Notes: generated from the letters alone by a model not told the origin. A stretch of DNA of 64,000 nt from Bacteroidales bacterium (GCA_016714605.1 JADKDL010000005.1:1-64000); one strand, 5' to 3'; numbered from the stretch's first letter, positions 9,076-17,590 are shown. Made by a program: numbers and translations.

Positions 9076-9223
9076 CAACTATTTGGCGAAAGTGTAATTT
9101 TATTTCAAGAAATCCTTATATAGGTTTATATATGTGATTTTAAACCATACAATACATATATAGTTCACAATAATATATCATTAAACAAAACAATGTATTA
9201 CTGAGTAAACCATAAGAATTTCA

Positions 9224-9231
9224 TACCTTTG
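9224..9231 (+). promoter_or_regulatory. Bacteroidota -7 promoter element (TACCTTTG)
   Basis: TACCTTTG matches TAnnTTTG and lies 24 bp before the start of the GH5 lipoprotein gene. The -33 region is weak. Confidence 0.45.
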
Positions 9232-9255
9232 CGCTTATTAACCTATCAACAATAA

Positions 9256-10416
9256 ATGAATTTAAAAATGAAAAATAAAGTGTTCTTATATGTACTGTTG
9301 GCATTTTCAGTACTTCAATATTCGTGTAAAACCGAAGCTGCAAAGGAAGAAGTAAAAACAGAAACCCCTCGCTTTGAACTACACAAAGGAGTGAATTTAA
9401 GTCACTGGTTGTCGCAGTGTTTTGGCTGGTCGCCCAGAGAAAGTTTCATCACAGAGCAAGACATAAAGTTTATAGACAGTATAGGCATGGACCATGTGAG
9501 AATACCTGTAGACGAAGAAAATCTTTGGGATGAAAATGGCAAAAAAATTCAGGAATCTTTCGATTATTTGCACAAATGTATTTCATGGTGTAAAAAGTAC
9601 GATTTGAAGGTATTGGTAGATTTACATATCATCAGAGCGCATCATTTCAATGCTTTGAACGGAGAAGGCAAAAACACCCTTTGGACCGACACCGTTGCAC
9701 AAGCAAATTTTGTAGGACTTTGGTACCAGCTTTCTGACGAGTTGAAAAAATACCCTACCGATTTCTTAGCCTATGAGTTTTTAAATGAACCCGTAGCTAC
9801 CGATCCCGACGATTGGAATAAACTTATAGCACGTTGCCATAAAGCAATTAGAGCCATAGAACCGGAGCGTTTTATAATGATTGGCTCTAACGAATGGCAA
9901 ACACCAAGAATGTTTCCTTTCTTGAAAATACCTGAAAACGACAAACGTATAATTCTTGCTTTTCACTATTACGACCCTATTTTTGTAACTCATTATTCTG
10001 CCTACTGGACAGAATTTAAGCATTACAAGGGATGGTTGTTTATCCGGGAGTATCTATACCAAAAGAGAAAGCCGATAAGTTGTTGAAAGATACAAGCAAT
10101 ATTGTTGATTAAGAGAATTACAGAAAGCAATATCTATTACGACAAGAATCAGATGGCAAAAGATTTAGCGCCCGTTTTTGAAAAAGCAAAAGCTTTAGAT
10201 TTACCAATTATCTGTACCGAATTTGGGGCTTATAATAAGATAGATCCGGAATTGAGAAGAGCCTACTACAAAGATATAATGGAAGTTTTCAGAGAGAATA
10301 ATGTAGCTTGGTCTATCTGGGATTTGAAGGGCGATTTCGGACTTTTGCTCTACGATCGCACTATCTACAAAACCATTGGTGTAGACACGATGGTTGTAAA
10401 TGCAATTATGAAGTAA
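9256..10416 (+). pseudogene. GH5-family glycoside hydrolase (cellulase-like) lipoprotein, frameshifted
   Basis: A lipoprotein signal is clear (KVFLYVLLAFSVLQYSC, lipobox LQYSC). The catalytic domain begins at LHKGVNLSHWLS. The acid/base glutamate is in YEFLNEP and the nucleophile glutamate in ICTEFGAY, as in endo-glucanases and mannanases of GH5. Two compensating single-base lesions displace about 70 bp. After FKHYKG one base is missing (G-run near 10030) and the frame continues as VYPGVSIPKEKADKLLKDTS. Near 10102-10107 one base is extra and the original frame resumes at IKRITESNIYYDKNQMAKDL. The protein ends normally. With both corrected it is an intact enzyme of about 386 residues, probably on the outer membrane or in the periplasm. 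Confidence 0.85.
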
Positions 10417-10439
10417 GTTTTAAGAATTTTTAAATATTT

Positions 10440-10477
10440 CAAATTCGGGGCGCTATATGAGTAGCTCCCCGAATTTG
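10440..10477. terminator. Bidirectional terminator
   Basis: An 11-bp stem (CAAATTCGGGG paired with CCCCGAATTTG) around a 16-nt loop, between the converging GH5 and nitroreductase genes. Confidence 0.8.
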
Positions 10478-10489
10478 AAAATTTGACTT

Positions 10490-11128
10490 TTAAACCGTTA
10501 CAAATAAATCAGAAGCAGTTTTTCTTACCTTCTTTAGATTTTGATAATCATCATCGGTAGCTCTATAGCCAACCGTAAGCAGTACATTAGCTTCTAAATT
10601 CTTTTCAGAAAGTTTCAGTATTTTGTTGAACTTATCAGGTTCAAAACCTTCCATCGGACAAGTGTCTAATTTCAAAACAGCAGCAGTAGCCATAGCAAAG
10701 CCAAGAGCTATATAAGCTTGTTTGGCTGTCCATTGAGCAATTACCGATTTTGGTTTTTGCTGCACAAATCCCATAATGCGATTTTTGTACGCATCTGATT
10801 CAGCGGCAGCTTGGTTTCTTGTCTGTGCAATATTTTTTATATGCAACTCAATATCAACCTCCGTTATTTCTGTTTTAGAAGCAAAAACAAGTAACAGTGC
10901 AGCATCAGTAATTTGAGACTGATCCCACGAAAATTCCTTTAGTTCGCTGCGCAGTTTTTCATTTTCTACAACAATTATTTTATATGGTTGCATACCAAAA
11001 GAAGAAGGTGCCAAACGCAAAGACTCTAGAAAATTCTCCTTCAACGAAGGAGCAATAATCTTACTTTTATCGAATTTTTTGGTCGCATAACGCCAATTCA
11101 CAGCATTAGATATAATTTGTTCACTCAT
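10490..11128 (-). CDS. Nitroreductase family NAD(P)H oxidoreductase (NfsB-like)
   Basis: A 212-residue flavoenzyme of the nitroreductase/dihydropteridine reductase group, which reduces quinones, flavins or nitro compounds with NAD(P)H using FMN. Typical elements are NWRYATKKFDKSK at the N-terminus, RLAPSSFGMQPYKIIVV, and the CPMEGFEPDKFNKIL segment with VLLTVGYR near the C-terminus. The length is normal for NfsB. It appears to be a single-gene unit with a terminator at its 3' end. Confidence 0.92.
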   Translation of the reverse strand: MSEQIISNAVNWRYATKKFDKSKIIAPSLKENFLESLRLAPSSFGMQPYKIIVVENEKLRSELKEFSWDQSQITDAALLLVFASKTEITEVDIELHIKNIAQTRNQAAAESDAYKNRIMGFVQQKPKSVIAQWTAKQAYIALGFAMATAAVLKLDTCPMEGFEPDKFNKILKLSEKNLEANVLLTVGYRATDDDYQNLKKVRKTASDLFVTV

Positions 11129-11237
11129 AACTTTACAATTTTAAAATATAAATTAAGACGAAGTTAGAGCTATGATAATTACAACTTTGATATTACATAC
11201 AAAATAGTGTTCCCCTAGAATAACAGGTCTAGTCGTA

Positions 11238-11259
11238 GAGACGCACGGCCGTGCATCTC
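11238..11259. repeat. Short palindrome in the 11.13-11.46 kb gap
   Basis: The 337-bp gap after the nitroreductase start holds a near-perfect palindrome (GAGACGCACGG facing CCGTGCATCTC, one mismatch) and an R3 repeat copy further on. No gene is visible in it. Confidence 0.5.
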
Positions 11260-11342
11260 ATATAAAGAAAGTGCGTCTTTTTAATGAAAGAGCATCATAT
11301 TATAGTCTGATGATTATTGACCACAAAATGAAAAACAATTCA

Positions 11343-11399
11343 TAAAACAGTCCAGAGACCTCGAATACTCTGACGAAACGACGACGCTTTGCCAAACAA
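11343..11399 (+). repeat. R3 dispersed repeat, copy 1
   Basis: The sequence AAAACAG, then GAATACTCTGACGAA, then GCTTTGCCAAAC matches a second copy at 32045-32101 (GAATACTCTGACGAAGCGTC and CTTCGCCAAAC). A diverged, inverted copy is at 18319-18364. It lies just before the DUF2293 gene. Confidence 0.6.
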
Positions 11400-11465
11400 G
11401 GGAAATGAAATCAAACCAATCATTTTCAAAAAAAAATTATTTTCTTTGTATAAATATATTTTTTT

Positions 11466-12131
11466 ATGGCAACCGAATCGCAAAATATTTTCATTAATAA
11501 AAAACCGAATTTTCACTGTGCTACGTGTAAAAAAGTGATTAAAGAAGGCGACAAGTTCGTTGATATTCAAGACCAGCAAAAAGGAATGTGTTTTAAATGC
11601 TCTTCGTTCAAAGATTATGTTTTTTTACCTCCCGGCGATGCTGCTTACCAGACGGTCTAAGAAATATTCTAAAGCTTGTGGACTTCCTCCTTGTCTGGAG
11701 TAAAAGCAGAAAGCGTTTTGAACGCAACGGTATTTATGTAGAGGCTTCGGCAATAGAAACTGCTCGCATAGAGTGTGAACAAGACAAAGAAAAAAGAGAG
11801 CAAAAGAACCAAAAGGCTGCTGTAGTTGCCGAAATTAAAGATAAGGAATACATACACAATTTTGGTTTAGCCATACGAGCATACTTTCCACGCTGCCCAC
11901 AGAACAGAGAATTTGCTATTGCAGCCCACGCATGCGAAAAGCACTCGGGTAGAGTTGGGCGAACCGCTTATGCGAAACAATTTGATCCCGAAATGATAGA
12001 ACGTGCTGTAGAAGCACATATCCGCCACACCGAAACAAACTACGATTCACAGTTTGGAAAGGCAAGGCAAAAGGGAAATCCGTGCCGACCTGAGTTATAC
12101 AATAAAAAGTATAATGAGAAGTTGGAAATAG
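11466..12131 (+). pseudogene. DUF2293 domain-containing protein, multiply frameshifted
   Basis: The N-terminus has a small Cys pair region (HCATCKKVIKEGD and CFKCSSFKDYVFLPPGDAA). The frame then shifts to LTRRSKKYSKACGLPP, again to WSKSRKRFERNGIYVEASAI, and a third time before the C-terminal KREIRADLSYTIKSIMRSWK. The part FGLAIRAYFPRCPQNREFAI and ERAVEAHIRHTETNYDS is the DUF2293 core. All three shifts go in the same direction, as if one base were added each time, so the reading frame is restored overall. The biochemical role of DUF2293 is unknown. The last 58 bp of the gene region are duplicated 1.6 kb downstream. Confidence 0.75.
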
Positions 12132-12254
12132 GGAGAAGAAGAATAGGTGAAAAAATCCAATTTTTAATTCAATCGTTCTACGTAGTGTTTAAAAAACTAA
12201 TAAAAATTCTAAAGAAAAAAGCTCCATTTTTACTTTACTCTAATCAATATAAAG

Positions 12255-13649
12255 ATGAACTATTTAATAAAATTTTGCATATTACTTATTTGCCCATCAA
12301 TCATGTTCAGTCAATCTAAGAAGGGCATAAAAGCTATTCAAATGGAACTGACAGATTATGTCTATGTTCCTAAGGGGAAGGGCAACTGTTATGGGCTAGG
12401 AATCCCAAATTTTACAAAGGCTGACACTCTTTTGTATATTAATTTCTATAATACAAAGAATGAAGTTGTTGACGATTTTTTAATAAATAAGCATGAAGTT
12501 ACAGTAAGCGATTATTTAAAGTTTATTCACTGGGTTAAAGATTCAATAGAATCGACAACCTCGACTAATAATATTCCTTTAAATAAAATTGAATATTCAT
12601 TTCTGCTTTCTTCTGGTGCTCAAGTTTCGGTTATGATTTATCCGGACACTCTTGCTTGGATTAAAGATTACCCTTATACATATAATGAACCTTTTGCTTT
12701 AATGTATATGAGGCCTGACAGCTATAAAGATTACCCTGTTGTAGGTGTTAGTTGGTATCAAGCTCAAGCATATATTTTCTGGCTGAACTGTCGGATGAAA
12801 GAATTGTTAAAAAACCACTCTTTTCCTGAAGATTTATGTCAGTTTAAACTCCCATCAGAAAGCCAGTGGGAGTATGCTGCTTGCTATTACGAGATTCCGA
12901 GTGATAAAGAAAATATATCAGAGTACAGTTATTCATCATCTTCAAGATTTTTTCCTTGGTCGGGGAGTGAATTGTATGTAGATGATAAAACGAATGAAAT
13001 AATGTATAAAGCAAATTATTGGAATGAGCTTAATGAAAATCAGATTGTTTTAAAAAATTCTGCGGATGATGGAGGATTACATACAAGCGAAATCATGAAA
13101 TACCCTCCAAATCCATTGGGAGTATACGATATTGCAGGCAATGTTTCGGAGTGGACGGATGATTCTATTACATTGTCTTATACATATAATAATTATAACC
13201 TTTATAGTAATTTATCTAAGGGAGATGAAAAGTCCATGAATCGGAAGATTATGCTCAATGGTGAAATGGTTGATGTAAATTCATTTGAATATAAAAAAGC
13301 TTTCTTTGATTCTCTTTTATTAGCTGATGCCCCATGTTTTTTCCCTTATACAGAAGGATGGTATTATACAAAAAAAATTTTAAATTGTGATTGTTCAATT
13401 ACTAGAGATAGTTACGATGTTGAATGCAGGCAGAAATATTTCCTGTATTTAGTTCTTTGGAATAAAAATCTTATTGAAAAAGGCCCGAATTCTATTGTAA
13501 AAGGAGGGTCTTGGGCTGACAGTAAACTCTACTTAGCTGTAAAAACAAGACAATTGTACAAGAAAACAGATCAATCTTGTGAAGTTGGTTTTAGGGTAGC
13601 GGTTCAAATTTCTGATGAATATAGAAGACTTTTTATGAATCATCGTTAA
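12255..13649 (+). CDS. GldK-like SUMF1/FGE-domain exported protein
   Basis: A 464-residue protein with a signal peptide (MNYLIKFCILLICPSIMFSQ) and a formylglycine-generating-enzyme fold: DFLINKHEVTVSDYLKFI, YPVVGVSWYQAQAYIFW, FKLPSESQWEYAA, NPLGVYDIAGNVSEW, SIVKGGSWAD and CEVGFRVA. The segment from YPDTLAWIKDYPYTYNEP to MRP resembles GldK/PorK of the T9SS ring complex, but the signal ends in FSQ without a lipobox cysteine, so it is probably not a lipoprotein. GldK-type members lack the catalytic cysteines of true FGE. It stands between the two copies of the DUF2293 3' end, which suggests it was inserted there. I think it is an accessory paralogue, not the core secretion gene. Confidence 0.75.
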   Translation: MNYLIKFCILLICPSIMFSQSKKGIKAIQMELTDYVYVPKGKGNCYGLGIPNFTKADTLLYINFYNTKNEVVDDFLINKHEVTVSDYLKFIHWVKDSIESTTSTNNIPLNKIEYSFLLSSGAQVSVMIYPDTLAWIKDYPYTYNEPFALMYMRPDSYKDYPVVGVSWYQAQAYIFWLNCRMKELLKNHSFPEDLCQFKLPSESQWEYAACYYEIPSDKENISEYSYSSSSRFFPWSGSELYVDDKTNEIMYKANYWNELNENQIVLKNSADDGGLHTSEIMKYPPNPLGVYDIAGNVSEWTDDSITLSYTYNNYNLYSNLSKGDEKSMNRKIMLNGEMVDVNSFEYKKAFFDSLLLADAPCFFPYTEGWYYTKKILNCDCSITRDSYDVECRQKYFLYLVLWNKNLIEKGPNSIVKGGSWADSKLYLAVKTRQLYKKTDQSCEVGFRVAVQISDEYRRLFMNHR

Positions 13650-13670
13650 TTCTGGTTTAGCTTTGCAGAT

Positions 13671-13728
13671 AAATCCGAGCCGACCTGAGTTATACAATAA
13701 AAAGTATTATGAGAAGTTGGAAATAGGG
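13671..13728 (+). repeat. Duplicated 3' end of the DUF2293 gene
   Basis: 58 bp identical, except for two bases, to 12076-12133. In the right frame it still encodes IRADLSYTIKSIMRSWK and a stop. It sits just upstream of an R1 palindrome and just downstream of the GldK-like gene, which is thus bracketed by direct repeats. Confidence 0.85.
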
Positions 13729-13746
13729 GGAAGGGGAAAATGTTTT

Positions 13747-13808
13747 GACGGTTTAACCGTCAATATACTTCCTTCGCCCAGATATAGTTTGGGTTACAAA
13801 ACCAAACA
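13747..13808 (+). repeat. R1 composite palindromic repeat, copy 1
   Basis: GACGGTTTAACCGTC palindrome, CTTCCTTCGCCCA core, a TATAGTTTGGGTTACAAA segment and CCAAAC. It is a diverged member of the R1 family described in the findings. Confidence 0.7.
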
Positions 13809-13814
13809 AACCAG

Positions 13815-13881
13815 AGAATTTGCTATTTTGGAGGAGGAAAAGAATGGAATGAAAAGTGCCAATATATAGGGGATTTAAGGT
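13815..13881 (+). repeat. R4 dispersed repeat, copy 1
   Basis: GAGGAAAAGAATGGAATGAA with flanking TTGCTATTTT and GGGGATTTAAGG matches 29052-29119 in the same order. A related tail, TAGAGTTGCGTATATAGG, recurs as TAGAGTTCCGTATATAGG near 16611. Confidence 0.55.
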
Positions 13882-13984
13882 TAGAGTTGCGTATATAGGA
13901 GGGTTAGGAACAAGCGAAACGATGCTACATTTCATATTGAGTAGTCTTTTTTTTGTTTATTTTTGCATAAAATAAAAGCATTAT

Positions 13985-14458
13985 ATGAAAGTATATCATG
14001 ATGGTTTTACTGCAATAGATAAACCTGAAATTCTGAAAAGTAAGTTCCCAAAGGATTTTGGGTAAGGCTTTTATTGTACTAAATTAGAAACACAAGCAGA
14101 ACGTTGGGCAAGCCGTTATGATACATCAGTTGTCTCAATTTATGAATATTCGCCAAACGAAACGCTGAATATGCTTATATTCGAAGAAATGACCGAGGAA
14201 TGGCTTGATTTTATTGTTGAATGCCGTTCGGGAGGCACACATAATTATGATATTGTAATTGGAGCAATGGCTAATGACCAAATTTACAATTATGTTTCCG
14301 ACTTTATAGATGGAATTATTAATCGTGAACAGTTTTGGGTTTTAGCTAAATTTAAACACCCAACCCATCAAGTATGTTTTTGTAGCGATAAAGCTTTGAA
14401 TACTTTACAATTTATTGAATATAAAACATTAGGCAATTATGACAGGCAGAGAAGATAA
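13985..14458 (+). pseudogene. DUF3990 domain protein with internal stop
   Basis: Translation from MKVYHDGFTAIDKPEILKSK reaches a TAA at codon 27 and then continues in the same frame as GFYCTKLETQAERWA, SVVSIYEY and so on, to a normal end. The whole is a DUF3990 protein of about 157 residues. Family members usually read DFGKGFY across this point. The local sequence GGGTAAGG could be GGTAAAGG with one extra G and one missing A, so the stop may be an artefact. DUF3990 proteins often stand in small gene pairs and resemble ADP-ribosyltransferase-like toxins, but the activity is not proven. It overlaps the next gene by 20 bp. Confidence 0.7.
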
Positions 14459-14894
14459 TGTTGCAAATAATTTGTTTTTTCTTTGCTCTTTGATTGAATA
14501 CATAGGCAGAAAAACAAAAAATCACCGTAATGTGATAGTAAATGCTATAGGGAAAAAAGATTTACAGCATATTTTGGACTTAGCAGATATCTACCATAAC
14601 GAAAATATGGATAAATTATCATTTGAGCTTATCGAAAAACACAATATAAAAAACGGAGTATTCGACAATATCTTAAATGCGAAATTTTCAATACCAACTC
14701 ATTGGGATATTGGGAAAGTGTATAAGCGTTTAATTATTGATGTTTCCAAAAAGAATAACAAGTCATTGATTGAAGCACTAATAGAAGTATATAATCTATG
14801 GTTATCTCGTAAAATAGAAGATTTTAACAGCAGTATTTATTACGAAAGCCCAGAATATCTTTTTCAATCGTATTTGGAGGGAGATAATCTATAA
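14439..14894 (+). CDS. Hypothetical protein, partner of the DUF3990 gene
   Basis: A 151-residue soluble, mostly helical protein with no motif I can name. It contains NNLFFLCSLIEYIGRKTKNH and ends in ESPEYLFQSYLEGDNL. The start overlaps the DUF3990 gene by 20 bp, which argues for translational coupling and a joint function, possibly toxin and antitoxin. The family is not identified. Confidence 0.6.
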   Translation: MTGREDNVANNLFFLCSLIEYIGRKTKNHRNVIVNAIGKKDLQHILDLADIYHNENMDKLSFELIEKHNIKNGVFDNILNAKFSIPTHWDIGKVYKRLIIDVSKKNNKSLIEALIEVYNLWLSRKIEDFNSSIYYESPEYLFQSYLEGDNL

Positions 14895-14961
14895 ATTATT
14901 AACTCCGACGTTGGGCTCAGGCTGTGCCAAACTTAGGAATTAAAAAAAACCGAACCCAATA

Positions 14962-15081
14962 ATGCCTCAAAAAAGTAAAAAAGTAAACCCAATAACTACT
15001 GAAAATTTGAAAAAAGTAAACCCAATGATATGTTTTGAGTATTTTATATCCGCTTTTTTCGCTGACAAACACTTTGGTTAG
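14962..15081 (+). CDS. Possible 39-residue small protein
   Basis: A short frame starts MPQKSKKVNPITTENLKKVN and ends FADKHFG. The nucleotide unit AAAAAAGTAAACCCAAT occurs twice, so the similar KKVNP segments may be only a repeat. It lies in the otherwise empty 228-bp gap before the ATPase gene. No family is known. Confidence 0.15.
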   Translation: MPQKSKKVNPITTENLKKVNPMICFEYFISAFFADKHFG

Positions 15082-15122
15082 TTGTTTTTTATCACTGAGC
15101 TTTTTCTAAAATAATTATCAAA

Positions 15123-16412
15123 TTAATTTTTCAATTCAACTGGTTCAAGTAACCAACGATAAAGAGGTAACATCTCAATTGTATCATCATTTATAGTAAT
15201 TTTCGAATCCTTTTCGTAATACAAAACTATTCCTTTTTGGATATGTAAATCGCTCATAGCAAGTTTTAGTCCAGCCAGTTCTCTCTTTTCATTTTCTTCA
15301 TTCAAATTGTAAACCACCTGAATAGCCTCTGTAATTTCGATACCCTGTCTTATTACAAAATCGCATTCATATTTGCCAGAATAATAGAAAATTTCTTTTC
15401 TGCGACGTTTCAATTCTACAAAAACTAAGTTTTCCATTAAACGTCCTTTATTTTCAGAAAAATGAAACCCAAGCGTATTACATAAAGCATTGTCTAAAGC
15501 ATATACCTTTCGCGAATTCATTATTTGTTTCTTTACGGAGTAATCAAATTTCTTCAAATAGAACAACATGTAGCTCATCTCAAGATAATCAAGATACGTT
15601 TTAACTGAACTCACACTTTTAATACCTGCTATGGACTGCAAGGTAGAATATGAAAACAATTTCCCTATATTAGATAAAAGGTACAATGCTATTTGCTTTA
15701 TCTCAAGTGTTTGTGTAATGTGAAACCTGCTTATTATGTCGCGGTACAAAATATCCTGAAACCACCAACTAACAAGCTCCATATTTTGTTCTCTTGCTAC
15801 CACAGGAAATCCGACCATTTCCATATACTTATTCAGATCAGCCATAAGAAACGCTCGTTGTTTCGTTGATAATTCTGATACTGAATAATTGTGTTTTATA
15901 TAACGGCAATATTCAATAAATGAAAAAGGAAATATTTCTATTACTTTATTTCTGCCTGTGAGAGAGGTAGAAATCTCTGAACTTAATAGGCTAGAATTTG
16001 ACCCTGTAACAAATATCTTTCTTCCTTGTTCATACATTCGGTTGATGAATTTTTCCCAACGAGGTATAGATTGAATTTCGTCGAAGAAAAATACTGGCTC
16101 TGTCTGGTGTCGTTCAATATGTAAGCGATATATGGAATCAAGAATGGTATCGTTGGCAATTATTCTCTCGTCATCGAGGTTACAATAGCAATATTCAGAA
16201 TCGTTAAGCTTAAGTTTTTGCTTTATTAGATAGAGTAGCGAAGATTTTCCGCAACGACGTGCTCCTGAAATAATTACAACAAGCGACGTAGATAGATACG
16301 GTTGCAGATTAATATCCCGTTCAATCATATATCGTTCTCTGTTGAACGACTCTTTCTGGTCGAGAAGTATTTCTAAAAGATTATCTTTGTTCATGGTATT
16401 GTTTATTGACAA
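15123..16412 (-). CDS. AAA ATPase with DUF4143 domain
   Basis: A 429-residue P-loop ATPase: Walker A in VVIISGARRCGKSSLLY, Walker B in PVFFFDEIQSIPRW, sensor-like TGSNSSLLS. The C-terminal DUF4143 half (MENLVFVELKRR, then YECDFVIRQ) resembles a nuclease-like fold. These ATPases are common and of uncertain role; some are linked to mobile DNA or toxin-like modules. It is a solitary reverse-strand gene. Translation may also start at the MNKDN methionine. A perfect hairpin overlaps its promoter. Confidence 0.9.
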   Translation of the reverse strand: MSINNTMNKDNLLEILLDQKESFNRERYMIERDINLQPYLSTSLVVIISGARRCGKSSLLYLIKQKLKLNDSEYCYCNLDDERIIANDTILDSIYRLHIERHQTEPVFFFDEIQSIPRWEKFINRMYEQGRKIFVTGSNSSLLSSEISTSLTGRNKVIEIFPFSFIEYCRYIKHNYSVSELSTKQRAFLMADLNKYMEMVGFPVVAREQNMELVSWWFQDILYRDIISRFHITQTLEIKQIALYLLSNIGKLFSYSTLQSIAGIKSVSSVKTYLDYLEMSYMLFYLKKFDYSVKKQIMNSRKVYALDNALCNTLGFHFSENKGRLMENLVFVELKRRRKEIFYYSGKYECDFVIRQGIEITEAIQVVYNLNEENEKRELAGLKLAMSDLHIQKGIVLYYEKDSKITINDDTIEMLPLYRWLLEPVELKN

Positions 16413-16416
16413 AGAA

Positions 16417-16457
16417 CAAATTTAGTACATATTATTCTTTATCAAAGAATAATATGT
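16417..16457 (-). promoter_or_regulatory. Promoter with embedded palindrome, ATPase gene
   Basis: On the reverse strand TTTG (16443-16446), an 18-bp spacer and TAAATTTG (16417-16424) form a Bacteroidota promoter just upstream of the ATPase start. A perfect inverted repeat (ACATATTATTCTTT, 3 nt, AAAGAATAATATGT; 16427-16457) covers the -33 box and most of the spacer. It is a good candidate operator, perhaps for self-repression. Confidence 0.55.
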
Positions 16458-16504
16458 GCATTTTTTATGTGTAATGATGTTGAATATTATTTGAGTCACT
16501 CCGT

Positions 16505-16609
16505 TCATTGACGGTTGTACCGTCAGTTTATTTCCTTCGCCCAACTATTGTTGGGGTTACAAACCTCCTCTCATTGACGGTTGAACCGTCAATTTTCTCT
16601 ATCAACGAG
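16505..16609 (+). repeat. R1 repeat, tandem copies
   Basis: A full R1 unit (GACGGTTGTACCGTC, TTTATTTCCTTCGCCCA, TTGGGGTTACAAACC) is followed at once by a second palindrome, GACGGTTGAACCGTCAATTT. They lie between the divergent ATPase and higBA genes. Confidence 0.75.
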
Positions 16610-16694
16610 CTAGAGTTCCGTATATAGGGATGTTGCCAACCGTACTGAAAAAAACACTAAAAAAGACAAAGTTCCCAAATTGAGAAATTTGTTC

Positions 16695-16702
16695 TATATT
16701 TG
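16695..16702 (+). promoter_or_regulatory. -7 element upstream of higB
   Basis: TATATTTG fits TAnnTTTG 19 bp before the higB start codon. Confidence 0.4.
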
Positions 16703-16720
16703 CATTAAGATTAAAAATAC

Positions 16721-17016
16721 ATGGACAGAATTTTTCAAAAAGTACACTAAGAGAGTATTGGGAGAAACAATCTGAAACAGAACAGTATCTTAAGACATGG
16801 TATGATACAGCAATGAATTCAGATTGGAAAACTCCTAATGATGTTAAACAGACAGATGCAAGTGCCAGTATTTTAAAAAATAGCAGAATTGTTTTTAACA
16901 TAAAAGGAAATTCATACAGAATTATTGCCAAATTTAACTTTGAGAAAAGATGGATTTTTATACGATTTATTGGGACACACGAAGAGTATGACAAGATAGA
17001 TGCAACAATGATATAA
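16721..17016 (+). pseudogene. higB: HigB-type toxin, frameshifted at codon 5-6
   Basis: From ATG the sequence reads MDRIFQK and stops. With one extra T in the run 16731-16735 it reads MDRIFSKSTLREYWEKQSE and continues through LKTWYDTAMNSDWKTP, SRIVFNIKGNSYRIIAKF and FIRFIGTHEEYDKIDA, the full HigB/RelE-type mRNA interferase of about 98 residues. The family cleaves mRNA on the ribosome and is neutralised by the HigA antitoxin encoded directly downstream. A lesion this early would remove the toxin unless an internal start is used. An alternative explanation is a homopolymer sequencing error. Confidence 0.8.
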
Positions 17017-17034
17017 ACTATAAAATATAAAACC

Positions 17035-17403
17035 ATGAATATAAAACCAATAAAAACTGAATCCGATTATAGGGATGCATTAAATAGATTGGAAATCATA
17101 TTTGACGCAGTAATTGGAACGCCAGAAAGTGATGAAGCAGATGTACTTGGATTAATCATTGATGAATACGAAAAAAAGCATTACCCTATTGAAACACCTG
17201 ACCCAATTGAAGCCATCAAGATTAGAATGGAAGAAATGCAACTAAAGCAAGTAGATTTAGTTGGTGAAATTGGTGGAAAGAGTAGGGTTTCTGAAGTACT
17301 AAATCGTAAAAGAAAGTTAACAGTTGAAATGATTAGAAATCTTACCATACGATTAAATCTTTCTCCAGGACTTCTGATTCATGATTATAAATTAACCAGA
17401 TAA
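17035..17403 (+). CDS. higA: HigA-type XRE antitoxin
   Basis: A 122-residue antitoxin with an N-terminal helical part (ESDYRDALNRLEIIFDAVIG) and a C-terminal XRE helix-turn-helix (MQLKQVDLVGEIGGKSRVSE, VLNRKRKLTVEMIRNL). It binds HigB and represses the operon. The gene follows higB by 18 bp in the usual toxin-first order. It is complete even though higB is damaged. Confidence 0.88.
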   Translation: MNIKPIKTESDYRDALNRLEIIFDAVIGTPESDEADVLGLIIDEYEKKHYPIETPDPIEAIKIRMEEMQLKQVDLVGEIGGKSRVSEVLNRKRKLTVEMIRNLTIRLNLSPGLLIHDYKLTR

Positions 17404-17411
17404 AAAAAGTA

Positions 17412-17539
17412 CGGTTGGCATTAAGCTGTAATATAAAACTGCTGTGTCTTTGCAAACAGTAGCATCACTGCCTGCTTGCAGTTCATTGCGGGGGATAGGT
17501 TGCTGCTCCGAAATCAGCAGTATTTTTATACAGCCAACG
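17412..17539. repeat. Imperfect inverted repeat between higA and the next gene
   Basis: CGGTTGGC, then CTGTAATATAAAACTGCTG on the left pairs imperfectly with CAGCAGTATTTTTATACAG, then CCAACG on the right, enclosing about 70 bp. It could fold as a long hairpin. I find no gene in the 187-bp gap. Confidence 0.45.
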
Positions 17540-17590
17540 TTGTTTGGCATAAAAAACAAGAGAGTGACACAATAAGATAAGAAACTTAAT

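Noticed and set aside
14897..17570. Integron attC-like sites: GTTGGGC after the DUF3990 module and the inverted repeat after higA
   Set aside because: Only one GTTRRRY-type heptamer occurs and no matching RYYYAAC partner at attC distance; the higA repeat ends do not fit the heptamers. No integrase is seen.
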